Assembly: GCA_963804005.1 (NCBI GenBank) | Contig: CAWDOP010000016.1 | Span: 1-64,000, forward strand | Origin: JAGXRK01 sp963804005 | Lineage (GTDB): Bacteria > Bacteroidota > Ignavibacteria > Ignavibacteriales > Ignavibacteriaceae | Direction of reading: 5' to 3' | DNA length: 64,000 bases | Shown here: piece by piece, positions 1 through 7,106 of the stretch | Layout: each line of letters begins with the position of its first letter | How positions within the stretch are numbered: the stretch's first letter is position 1 | Program-made: the position numbers and the translations under genes | Notes under the pieces: model-generated | Databases searched by the model: none | What the model saw: only the letters and a program-made list of their open reading frames with translations | What the model was told of the DNA's origin: nothing

Positions 1-155
1 GGACTGACATATTCCTGCATTTCTTTGGATAGGATCTTGGCTGATTTGTACATTCCGTGGCGTTGCCAATACTCTACTACCCTACCCTCGCCTAGTTTTT
101 TCAAAAGTCGTTGAGTCATTGAATAGTCCGTAGACCTCTTTTTTCTTATTCCCAT
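1..155 (-). CDS. Truncated N-terminus of a small HTH-like protein
   Basis: The open frame starts with ATG at 155 (reverse strand) behind a G-rich ribosome binding site (AAGG and GGGGG within 25 bases upstream), and it runs off the window edge after 51 residues. The visible protein begins MGIRKKRSTDYSMTQRLLKK and continues through a basic helical stretch with a VVEYWQRHG segment followed by SAKILSKEM. This resembles a helix-turn-helix in which a short lead helix precedes a recognition helix. It could be a regulator or a terminase-small-subunit-like DNA-binding protein. It lies downstream of the primase in the same direction and could bind the adjacent repeats. That role is inference, because only the start is visible. 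Confidence 0.5.
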   Translation of the reverse strand, partial: MGIRKKRSTDYSMTQRLLKKLGEGRVVEYWQRHGMYKSAKILSKEMQEYVS

Positions 156-247
156 TTTTATACCCCCTTTTCCTTGTTTAATTAGAAGTCCCTACAACGA
201 ATTGATATTTATTCTCATTATCTCTTTGTGGTAGACCTCATTTAAAC

Positions 248-543
248 ATTGCCATACTTTATTTCAGATTGCCACACTTTGCGTCATACTTTATTTTCAA
301 CTATGGCAAATAATCCTTTGATTTTAGCCTGAATTCGCACATTGCCACACTTGTCATAGATTGCCATAGATCTTCCGACAAGGTTGGGAGGAAATAAGTT
401 TTTAAAAAATATTTTTTCTTCCGACCTAAGTTTAAAAAGTATGACAAAGTATGACATCTATGGCAACCCCCTTATTTTAAAGAACTTACAGACACGGCAT
501 TCAAAAAAAAGTATGGCAGGAAGTATGGCAATTGCCATACTTT
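248..543. repeat. Iteron-like repeat array, candidate replication origin
   Basis: About twelve copies of a 10-13 base motif (ATTGCCATACTTT and variants) lie between the primase stop and the HTH gene. Forward copies are at 248-260, 268-280, 283-292, 341-352 and 360-371. Reverse copies are at 302-310, 436-445, 446-455, 457-466, 508-518 and 520-532, with a last forward copy at 531-543. The last two copies form a perfect 22-bp palindrome at 521-542 (half site AAGTATGGCAA). Between the two arrays is an AT-rich segment (about 390-417) flanked by a 9-bp direct repeat TCTTCCGAC at 371-379 and 417-425. Iterons flanking an AT-rich unwinding region next to a replication gene are the usual anatomy of a plasmid or phage-type origin. 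Function is inferred. Confidence 0.65.
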
Positions 544-3250
544 AATCCCAGACATAGTACCAATTATCATCCCCTACCTTTCTTGATCTCTCTGATCTGA
601 TCCCATAAGATTTCAGATATTTTCCAAGCTGCATATTATTTACCTGTTGATTTGTGTAAATATGATTAAATGCCTGAAGCGCCAGACCTTTTTTTATCAT
701 ATTACCTTTAAGATCATTTGCTGTAACCTTAAACAAACTCATTTTTCCTAAGAATGCCTGATCCTGCTCGAATGGAGTGTGAATTATATTCTCTTCAAAC
801 CATTCCAGGTCAGTCTGCTTCAGATGTAAAGCAAACTCTTCATATTTGTTCATTGCAACTGAAACCATCGCAGATTTATCATCATTATCAATACAGGTCT
901 TAGCAGCAATAGGATCATATTTCCAATTCATCAGGAACTGGGCAAATTTAGGGACCTCTGTCTTCAGGGAATTTATAAATCCTGCCGGATCTTTCTTGAA
1001 CCAAGGAAATGAAATCAGGTTAGGTCCGGTAGAGACAACATTTAATCTTCTGTCTTTTTGCTCTATGAATAAAGGTACTTTTTCATTGCTGAAGAATAGA
1101 CAGTTGACATAGTTTGTTATAAAATAATTTCTAATATTCTTTTCGTTTATCATTACATCAGGATCAGTGATGATTGCTTTAATCCGAGACTTGATATTAT
1201 TTCTTGTGCTATTGTCGTGAGCGACTTCATTGAATGCAACAATAATAGTATTCTTCAGCCAGGGATTAAAATCACTCTGAAGATCAGCATCCTCTACCTT
1301 AACAGACTGTCTTCTGCCGAATAGTTCCTTAAGCACATTATCAAGAAAAATATTCTTTCCTGCTCCCTGTTCTCCTTTAAGCACCCAGGCCGTAAGCTGC
1401 TTTTCTCTTGTCTGAAGAATACCAGCAAGCCAGTTCAGAAATCTTTTTCTTTCCCGGTATTTGGGTATGATATTTATCAACAATCTATAGATATGCGGAA
1501 AATCATTCTTCGGATGAAAAGCCTGGATTGTTTTTCTAAGCAACATATATGGTGTAGGGATAAAAAAATTTATTCTTTCATTCTCATAATCAATTCTGTC
1601 ATTTATTTTAACATCAAAATCTGCTTTCAGTACGGGAAAAACATCAGGCATCGTTTCCTCTCCTGACAGTAATATGTTTTCCAATATTTCTTTCGGTACT
1701 CCCATATAAATTTCATCTTCTTTGGTATCCAAATAGGAATATGAGCTTGTGCTGCGTTCGATGAATGGATAATATCTTTTTCTGCCATCAAGCCTCGCGC
1801 TCTTAATTTTCTTATACTTTTCAATTCTGGCCTTTGCCTTTCTTTCTTTTATCAATTCATTAACGAGAGATTTTTCCAATCCCAGCTTATCCACCATCAT
1901 CTTCTTTAACTCTGAAATATCCTCTGCATCAGAGCTAAGGGTGGTTAGGTAGAGTAATTCATCTCTGGTAGTCTGCTTAGATAAGAAATCATCCTTGTCA
2001 AACCCCGCCAATTCTCTTTCAGCAAGCCAAATGATACCTTTCTTTACTTTCTTGTAAAGATCCTGCGTTGCCTTCAGTCCATTTGCTCTAAAGTATTCAT
2101 CGGGATCTTTCTTTGGATCAAGTAATTTAGGATCAAGCACAAATGGAGTAAGTTCTGATTCGTTTAATATCAATTTCACTGCGCTAATAGTGTTCTCTAA
2201 TCCTGAAGGTAATTCAACACCATCAACATCAGATTTATCTGATTCATTATTCGGTTTCGGTTTATCATTATCGAATGAGATGATAACATTTCTAACTTTT
2301 GTTGTTCTCAAGCCCTCGAGATGTTTCTGACTCAATCTGCCCTGTCCAAGAGCAGTTGCATTTTTCATCCCTGCAGCATAGAAGTATGTAGCATCAGGAT
2401 ACCCTTCAAAGATTATAATTGTTTCCTGATCTTTACACTTGTTTAAATTAAATAAATCACCTTTTTGAAGATCACTTGTACTATCATATCTGACCTCTTC
2501 AGGTTTTCCTTCTTTATTTGCCTTGTACTTTACTGCATTAGGCGTGGCTCTTTTAACAAAGCCTGTTATTTTTCCCCTGAGATTCCTGTACGGCAATGCT
2601 AATCTGTAACTATCTCCGGTTGAACCAAATAAAGGAAGATTATTGATATCATCTTCTATATCAGGATGTTTTTCAAGTAAGTATTTCTTTATTTCACTGG
2701 CAGGAGGAAAATAACAGAAATCTGATTTTTTCAGAATTTCAGGATCATAACCTCTTACATTCAGCAGATAGTCAAGCACATCTTTCCCCTCACCAGCAAA
2801 CAATAACTCGTGCATCCACTTGAAAGCAGTTTCAAACAATTCGGCATTTGTATTGAATCGCCTGATCTTTTCTTTTTCTTCATCCGAAATCTCTTTATCA
2901 AATGGATTATTAAAATCAACCGAATGAGAAATGTTAAATTCTTTTGCTGCCCATTTCAGAGCATCGACGAAATCAATTTTTCTCGCAACTTTAATGAGCT
3001 CAATATTATCACCACCGATACCACAAGTACTGTGAAAACATTTCCAGAGCTTTTCTTTAGTGTTGATCGAAAAGCATTTACCGCCAATCGATGGATGACC
3101 CGTAGGGCATTCACCCTGGTAGCTGTTTCCGCTTTTTATAAGATCCAGTCCAAGCTTTTCAGCAACTTTTTCTGTCGGTAATTCGTTTATCTGATTTTTC
3201 AGTTTTACATAACTTTTATCTCCTTCCTTCGGACTGTAATTGGTACTCAT
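542..3250 (-). CDS. Primase-helicase fusion (CHC2 zinc finger, Toprim, SF3-type helicase)
   Basis: A 902-residue replication protein of mobile elements, expected to lay down primers and unwind the element's origin. A CHC2-type zinc finger is visible near residues 46-81 (C48, H52, C71, C76, ending in CGIGGD). A Toprim domain sits at about 277-365, with E282 in IIIFEGYPD and the acidic pair D327/D329 in SFDNDKPK. A phage D5/DUF5906-like superfamily 3 helicase sits at about 600-745: Walker A GEQGAGKN at 626-633, Walker B IIVAFNE ending at 675, sensor motif CLFFSNEKVP, and an arginine pair near 734. The ATG start has GAGGT 8 bases upstream and overlaps the end of the upstream DUF5659-like gene by 35 bases, so translation is probably coupled. 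The stop codon lies inside the palindrome of the iteron array. The domain calls are strong; the link to the neighbouring repeats is inference. Confidence 0.88.
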   Translation of the reverse strand: MSTNYSPKEGDKSYVKLKNQINELPTEKVAEKLGLDLIKSGNSYQGECPTGHPSIGGKCFSINTKEKLWKCFHSTCGIGGDNIELIKVARKIDFVDALKWAAKEFNISHSVDFNNPFDKEISDEEKEKIRRFNTNAELFETAFKWMHELLFAGEGKDVLDYLLNVRGYDPEILKKSDFCYFPPASEIKKYLLEKHPDIEDDINNLPLFGSTGDSYRLALPYRNLRGKITGFVKRATPNAVKYKANKEGKPEEVRYDSTSDLQKGDLFNLNKCKDQETIIIFEGYPDATYFYAAGMKNATALGQGRLSQKHLEGLRTTKVRNVIISFDNDKPKPNNESDKSDVDGVELPSGLENTISAVKLILNESELTPFVLDPKLLDPKKDPDEYFRANGLKATQDLYKKVKKGIIWLAERELAGFDKDDFLSKQTTRDELLYLTTLSSDAEDISELKKMMVDKLGLEKSLVNELIKERKAKARIEKYKKIKSARLDGRKRYYPFIERSTSSYSYLDTKEDEIYMGVPKEILENILLSGEETMPDVFPVLKADFDVKINDRIDYENERINFFIPTPYMLLRKTIQAFHPKNDFPHIYRLLINIIPKYRERKRFLNWLAGILQTREKQLTAWVLKGEQGAGKNIFLDNVLKELFGRRQSVKVEDADLQSDFNPWLKNTIIVAFNEVAHDNSTRNNIKSRIKAIITDPDVMINEKNIRNYFITNYVNCLFFSNEKVPLFIEQKDRRLNVVSTGPNLISFPWFKKDPAGFINSLKTEVPKFAQFLMNWKYDPIAAKTCIDNDDKSAMVSVAMNKYEEFALHLKQTDLEWFEENIIHTPFEQDQAFLGKMSLFKVTANDLKGNMIKKGLALQAFNHIYTNQQVNNMQLGKYLKSYGIRSERSRKVGDDNWYYVWD

Positions 3251-3506
3251 TTTTATTACCTCGGTTTGATGTAGATGTAGTATAAGAGTGGATTATACTT
3301 TTTAAACTGCGGATTGAGTTTCCATAGATCATCGGTTCCACTTTTGCCTTCATTGAATAATATTCCGCCACGTCATTGTGGATGTCGTTAGTGGATTCAA
3401 ATACAAATGTTGTGAGTCCTTTTTTTCTGGTGTGTTCAATTAACTTGTAGCCGGCGGTGAGCAAATATGCCGAAAGGTAAAAATCCTCGTTCGAATAAGT
3501 TTGCAT
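3216..3506 (-). CDS. DUF5659-like small protein
   Basis: A 96-residue protein beginning with YSNEDFYLSAYLLTAGYKL, followed by a TTFVFES strand and a C-terminal helix containing IRSLKSII. This layout (a short N-terminal helix, an FVFE strand, then a K/R-x-LKSxI helix) fits my memory of DUF5659, a family found next to primases in phages and satellites; no search was run. The function is unknown. The ATG at 3506 has a GAGG ribosome binding site 8 bases upstream. The 3' end overlaps the primase start, so it is the first gene of a short minus-strand operon. It could be an accessory replication factor or a regulator; nothing in the sequence decides between these. Confidence 0.6.
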   Translation of the reverse strand: MQTYSNEDFYLSAYLLTAGYKLIEHTRKKGLTTFVFESTNDIHNDVAEYYSMKAKVEPMIYGNSIRSLKSIIHSYTTSTSNRGNKNEYQLQSEGRR

Positions 3507-3533
3507 TAGATTATCCTCATTTAATTTTTAAGT

Positions 3534-3562
3534 GGAATGCCCTCTCAATGAAAGAGCATTCC
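3534..3562 (-). promoter_or_regulatory. Stem-loop in the leader of the DUF5659/primase operon
   Basis: GGAATGC and GCATTCC form the base of a 29-base stem-loop that extends inward through G-U pairs to a 4-base loop. It ends 28 bases upstream of the DUF5659-like start codon on the coding strand. No U-tract follows on that strand, so it is more likely an attenuator, a processing site or a protein-binding hairpin than a simple terminator. Confidence 0.35.
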
Positions 3563-3769
3563 TATAAATTATTTTTCGTTTTTTTCGGGTTTGTCTTGTG
3601 GTGTGTCGTAGAAGTGTTTTTGTTGTCTGTTGCCGGTTTCAAGGCAAACATCAATCAGCCTGCCCTTATTCAATGTATCATAAACGGATCATGAAGTCAA
3701 GTAGTTATGCAACTTTTTTTATCAATTCTTTGCGGGAGAACTAGTAGCACATTTAATAAATTCGATTAT

Positions 3770-4160
3770 CATTCCTAACACTTGCTGCTAGGAAAAACAT
3801 GCATTTACATGCAAAAAACGCAGTCCTAACAGTAGCAATTTATCAACAAGATTCCTGTAAGTGCATGCATTTAAAGGAGTTAGGTAGGGTAGCAACTAAT
3901 TTAATCTCCTAACAATCAGCGGCCAAATCCAGCCCTTATATACGTATATATATTATTACTCTATAGATATACATTATATATATATATAATAATAATAATA
4001 TATATATATATGATAGAACCACTCTCTTTTTAACATTAACTCCATGCACGATAAGGATTTAAGTGAACTCCCTTAATAAATATTTAATTGATAGAAGTGT
4101 TAGTAGCTTTAGAAATCAGCTGCATTTCAAACTAATGAGTAACGACTTCTAACAGTTCTT
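3770..4160. repeat. Repeat-rich non-coding region upstream of the element's operon
   Basis: I find no convincing gene between 3563 and 4440. The octamer TCCTAACA occurs at 3773-3780, 3824-3831 and 3907-3914, with related sites at about 4098 (reverse) and 4147. CATGCATTTA occurs at 3798-3807 and 3864-3873. A long alternating AT tract with TA and TAA/ATA microsatellite runs covers 3937-4013. Such a region could contain operators for the element's operon or a second protein-binding locus. The rest of the 880-base gap shows nothing else I can name, apart from the tandem repeats at 4365-4418. Confidence 0.4.
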
Positions 4161-4364
4161 CAAACCTAATTCGATTTTAAGTTTCGAGGAGTTTTCTAGC
4201 CCCTAACTAACTGGATTAGTTGTCGGTTGTGGTGTTTTTAAGGTTTGTGAGTTGTTGGTTGTTTCGAAGTGTTGTCTCTTACTTAGAATATAGACGCTAG
4301 GTGTTAAGAGTAGAAAGAAATATTTGTATTGCAAAATAGCTTTATCTAAATGAGTAAAATTTAC

Positions 4365-4418
4365 TGACATAGTGTTTGACATAGTACACTGCAGAAAGGT
4401 GGGGTCAAATGGGGTCAA
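4365..4418. repeat. Two tandem repeat pairs, candidate recombinase arm sites
   Basis: TGACATAGT occurs at 4365-4373 and 4377-4385 (12-base spacing). GGGGTCAA occurs at 4401-4408 and 4411-4418 (10-base spacing). Both pairs sit within 120 bases of the tRNA-Thr 3' end, where integrase or excisionase arm-type sites of tRNA-integrated elements are usually found. The role is inferred from position and helical-turn spacing only. Confidence 0.35.
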
Positions 4419-4441
4419 TTTCAGTCAGATGAATTATTAGG

Positions 4442-4479
4442 CAAAAAAATAGGTGCGATTTCTTTCGAATTTCGCACCT
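4442..4479 (-). terminator. Rho-independent terminator of tRNA-Thr
   Basis: Read on the minus strand, AGGTGCGA pairs with TCGCACCT (4451-4458 with 4472-4479) across a 13-base loop, followed by ATTTTTTTG. It lies 4 bases past the tRNA 3' end, an ideal place for the tRNA transcript to stop. It also insulates the mobile element from chromosomal transcription. Confidence 0.85.
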
Positions 4480-4483
4480 TATG

Positions 4484-4556
4484 AGCTGGTGAACGGAGTC
4501 GAACCGCCGACCGGCTGATTACAAATCAGCTGCTCTACCAACTGAGCTACACCAGC
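4484..4556 (-). tRNA. tRNA-Thr (anticodon TGT)
   Basis: A 73-nt cloverleaf: acceptor stem GCTGGTG/CACCAGC with discriminator T, D arm GCTCAGTTGGTAGAGC, anticodon stem GCTGA/TCAGC around the loop TTTGTAA (anticodon TGT, reading ACA), and T loop TTCGACT. CCA is not encoded. The T stem contains two G-U pairs. It is transcribed toward the mobile element and is probably that element's integration target. Confidence 0.95.
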
Positions 4557-4587
4557 ATTAATTTATTTCCAAACAAAATTGGAATTA

Positions 4588-4644
4588 TCTACCAACTGCT
4601 TGTCCCGCCGTAACCTTTGTGAAGGCGGAAGCTACACCAGCATT
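4588..4644 (-). pseudogene. tRNA-Thr 5' fragment split by a palindromic insert
   Basis: TCTACCAACTG (4588-4598) and AGCTACACCAGCATT (4630-4644) are exact copies of two adjoining pieces of the neighbouring tRNA-Thr (4534-4544 and 4545-4559). Together they give 26 identical bases covering the tRNA 5' end and its upstream AAT. Here the two pieces are separated by a 31-base insert (4599-4629) whose ends, CCCGCC and GGCGGA, are complementary. This looks like a duplicated tRNA 5' end later hit by a small REP-like palindrome. It cannot make a tRNA. Confidence 0.75.
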
Positions 4645-4653
4645 TTAAGGACA

Positions 4654-4684
4654 CAAAATTAAGATATTTTATTTTTCAAAACAA
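4654..4684 (-). promoter_or_regulatory. Candidate promoter upstream of the tRNA-Thr fragment
   Basis: On the minus strand TAATTTTG (4654-4661) matches the Bacteroidota -7 consensus TAnnTTTG, and a TTG lies about 20 bases further upstream. The start point would fall just before the tRNA fragment at 4644, so transcription would pass through the fragment and then reach the intact tRNA. The match is moderate because AT-rich DNA gives many chance hits. Confidence 0.35.
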
Positions 4685-4707
4685 GGCTATCAAATAAATT
4701 CGAATAA

Positions 4708-5307
4708 TCAATTTTTATCTAAAACAACAACATTTTCTACCCAGAATAGCTCACACGAACCTCCGCCTGTATCATCTCTACTAAGAGAACTCTTCCAGTG
4801 CCAACCATCCTTGGTATTTACCTCAACCAGATAACCTGTCATTTCAATCAAACTGCCTTTATAAATTTCATCTAATCTATCCTCAATTGAATCATCCTTC
4901 GGAATGATATGCACATTGGCGCTGTTTGTCATAATTTCCTGCCGTGGAATCGGGTAAGCATCCGTTTGCCAGTTATACCATCTGTTTCTTTGAGTAAATT
5001 TTATCTTATCAATAACTGTTTGATCTGACATGGGACCCCAGCCTAAAGCCAAATCAACCGGAGATAAATCACTTTCTTTTCCAACTGAAAAATTATTTCT
5101 GCTTAGTACTCTTGCAGTTATTTTATATTCAGCAAGCACTTTTATATTGAATTCTCCTTTTTGCCATTCCTTCTGTTCTGAAAGATCATTTTGTATAGGT
5201 TGATTGGGAGCTGTTACTCCAGCCGGATATGTTATTACTTTTTCCGGCCAAAAAAAATAAACGATAATTCCGGCAATGACCAAAGAGATAAATGCCAGTT
5301 TTTTCAT
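4708..5307 (-). CDS. Membrane-anchored protein of unknown function
   Basis: A 199-residue protein. Residues 4-20 form a single hydrophobic N-terminal segment (LAFISLVIAGIIVYFFW) with no lipobox, so it is probably a signal anchor with the rest outside the inner membrane. The soluble part contains the motifs LSPVDLALGWGPMSD, RWYNW and SLIEMTGYLVEV, and a closing stretch WHWKSSLSRDDTGGGSCELFWVENV. It gives the impression of a small beta-rich (OB-like) domain carrying one cysteine. I recognise the WGPM..RWYNW pattern as recurring in uncharacterised bacterial proteins but not with a function. It lies 16 bases downstream of the CNNM-type gene on the same strand, so the two may be co-transcribed. 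Confidence 0.7.
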   Translation of the reverse strand: MKKLAFISLVIAGIIVYFFWPEKVITYPAGVTAPNQPIQNDLSEQKEWQKGEFNIKVLAEYKITARVLSRNNFSVGKESDLSPVDLALGWGPMSDQTVIDKIKFTQRNRWYNWQTDAYPIPRQEIMTNSANVHIIPKDDSIEDRLDEIYKGSLIEMTGYLVEVNTKDGWHWKSSLSRDDTGGGSCELFWVENVVVLDKN

Positions 5308-5323
5308 AAAGTTATAAGTATTG

Positions 5324-6646
5324 TTAATTATCTATATTGAGGAGTGCTTTAGTGGATCCGTTTTTAGTATAAACTTTAAACTGTACCATTTTCTGTCTGA
5401 TTTTTTTCATCAATTCAAAAACTAATCCTCTAAATTCAAATATTTCACCTGCATTTAAAATCTTTCCGGTTTTGTCACTAATAAAACCTGCGATTGTGTT
5501 ATACTCATCCGATTCCGGTATATGATAATTAAAGTTTTCATTAAACTCATCTATATGCATTGTTCCTAAAATATAATACGTGCCATCCGGCAAACGGGTG
5601 AATTGATGAATCTCTCCCTTCGAACTATCATTAAACTTTCCTACAATCTCTTCAAGAATATCTTCCATAGTAATCACACCTTCAGTACCGCCATATTCAT
5701 CAGTTACTATGGCTAACCTTTCACCCTGATTTTGCATGTCTCTTAATATTTCGGAAATGAGTTTTGTTTCAGGAACAAAATATACCGGACGTATTAATTT
5801 TCTTATTTGTTCTTCTTTTTTCTCAATTATATTTTTTATTATATCCTTTGTATGAAGTACACCAATGATATTATCGGGATTATCTTCATAGGCGGGAACC
5901 AAAGTATGTCCGGATTTAATTATCTCATTAATATTATTCATATCACTTTCAAGAATATCAACAGCAACCATTTCAGTTCTCGGAATCATTACTTCGTTCG
6001 CACGAAGGTCTGTAAATTCAAAAATGTTTTCAATTATTTCCTGTTCAGACTCATCTAATGTTCCAGATTTTACTCCTTCCGAAATAATATCCAGAATTTC
6101 ATCTTCAGAGGGACGCATTTGTGAAAAATTAGTCTTTTCTTTTATCGGTAAAAGTAAAAAATTACTTATCAAGGTTATAACTGCAGGAATGAATTCAAAA
6201 ATTTTCGATAAGAAAAGAAGAATGCCGACAGATCTTTTACCTATTGTTTCAGAATACTTAAAAGCTAGTGCTTTGGGAATAAGAATGTTGAACACAATAA
6301 ATATAAAGGTTAGAAGAATGACCGAAATTAATATCACTAAGATGGGAAGTAAAAAATTACTGTTGTTATTAAACTGTTCACTTAATATTGGATTAATAAA
6401 TGAGTCTATTATCAAATATCCAATAACCGCCAATAAAACAGTTAAAGATAAATAAATAACCTGAATTGTTCCGTAAACGCTTTCTTGTTTAGTCAGATAT
6501 TTTTCAAATACTTTAGCAATTTTGTCCCCTTCATTTTTCATTTCCTCAATTTTATTTTCACCGAATGTAGAAATTGCAATTTCAGATGCAGCAATAAGTC
6601 CATTTATAATTAGAAGCGCCAAAAACAATATTATAATAAAAGTCAT
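5324..6646 (-). CDS. CNNM/CorC-type hemolysin-family membrane protein
   Basis: A 440-residue protein of the UPF0053/TlyC family, whose members are linked to divalent cation (Mg2+/Co2+) export. Residues 1-185 form a DUF21 transmembrane domain with about four hydrophobic segments. Two CBS repeats follow (about 205-330), starting at NEVMIPRTEMVAVD and including VTDEYGGTEGVITMEDILEEIVG. A CorC/HlyC C-terminal domain (about 345-430) contains the LPDGTYYILGTM and ETAGFI-like region. The length and order match the family. Nothing here marks it as a true hemolysin. Members of this family in Bacteroidota include GldE; that specific role cannot be assigned from sequence alone. Confidence 0.9.
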   Translation of the reverse strand: MTFIIILFLALLIINGLIAASEIAISTFGENKIEEMKNEGDKIAKVFEKYLTKQESVYGTIQVIYLSLTVLLAVIGYLIIDSFINPILSEQFNNNSNFLLPILVILISVILLTFIFIVFNILIPKALAFKYSETIGKRSVGILLFLSKIFEFIPAVITLISNFLLLPIKEKTNFSQMRPSEDEILDIISEGVKSGTLDESEQEIIENIFEFTDLRANEVMIPRTEMVAVDILESDMNNINEIIKSGHTLVPAYEDNPDNIIGVLHTKDIIKNIIEKKEEQIRKLIRPVYFVPETKLISEILRDMQNQGERLAIVTDEYGGTEGVITMEDILEEIVGKFNDSSKGEIHQFTRLPDGTYYILGTMHIDEFNENFNYHIPESDEYNTIAGFISDKTGKILNAGEIFEFRGLVFELMKKIRQKMVQFKVYTKNGSTKALLNIDN

Positions 6647-6764
6647 ATCCTTTAACTTATTTAATAAATTATCGGTACAAAAATAGTGTTGAATGATTTA
6701 AGATGCATTAAAACCAAATAAACAAATCTTTATATTTGAATTGTATCATAAATAAAACAAAGTA

Positions 6765-7106
6765 ATGCAGGCAAAACAAATAAAAATTGTTGATAAAGAG
6801 AATCTCCTTCTAAAATGGGAAGATGATTCCGAAACATTGCTTAAAATAAAATATATGCGGGATGAATGCCCTTGTGCAGGATGCAAAGGTGAAACAATTC
6901 TTCTCAGAACTTATCGTCCTCCAAAGTTACAGATTTTTTCTTCTGAAATGTATAAGATTAAAAACATTGACGTTGTTGGCGGATATGCAATTAGAATTAC
7001 ATGGCAAGATGGGCACAATACCGGGATTTATAGCTGGGAATATATTCGTCAGCTTGAAAAAGATCAATCGGAAAATAAAGATCAAAATTATGAGCCGCTT
7101 TTATGA
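6765..7106 (+). CDS. DUF971 (GBBH-like N-terminal domain) protein
   Basis: A 113-residue single-domain protein. It carries the DUF971 hallmarks: an early LKWEDDSE strand, the cysteine motif CPCAGCKGE, and a late GYAIRITWQDGHNTGIYSWEYIR stretch. The domain is the zinc-binding N-terminal part of gamma-butyrobetaine hydroxylases. As a stand-alone protein it often sits near Mrp/ApbC Fe-S genes, but here it precedes an RNA methyltransferase. A TATATTTG element at 6731-6738 fits the Bacteroidota -7 promoter consensus. The stop overlaps the next start as ATGA. Its biochemical role is unknown. Confidence 0.88.
   Translation: MQAKQIKIVDKENLLLKWEDDSETLLKIKYMRDECPCAGCKGETILLRTYRPPKLQIFSSEMYKIKNIDVVGGYAIRITWQDGHNTGIYSWEYIRQLEKDQSENKDQNYEPLL

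Larger units (their letters stand above)
1..4483. mobile_element. Right part of an integrated mobile element at tRNA-Thr
   Basis: This stretch differs from the housekeeping DNA that follows. It holds a truncated HTH-like gene, an iteron-like repeat array, a primase-helicase, a DUF5659-like gene and repeat-rich non-coding DNA, and it stops at the 3' end of a tRNA-Thr gene. Replication genes beside a tRNA 3' end are typical of integrative elements and phage satellites. No integrase is visible; it would have to lie left of the window. The right boundary is inferred to fall between about 4420 and the tRNA. The other attachment site cannot be seen, so the exact extent is unknown. Confidence 0.55.

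Noticed and set aside
3569..3673. 34-residue minus-strand frame (starts TTG, ends DKPEKNEK)
   Set aside because: Codon pattern is passable, but there is no binding site and the upstream frame is closed by a stop; not enough to call a gene.
3467..3694. 75-residue plus-strand frame over the DUF5659 start
   Set aside because: It overlaps the better-supported minus-strand gene and the leader hairpin, and its hydrophobic content is the mirror of an A/G-rich strand.
3937..4013. TA/TAA repeats as a CRISPR or origin
   Set aside because: They are simple-sequence repeats with no spacer pattern; no CRISPR array was seen anywhere in the window.
4203..4418. 71-residue open frame on the minus strand
   Set aside because: Low-complexity ending, no ribosome binding site, no recognisable pattern, and it covers the tandem repeats near the tRNA; most likely chance.
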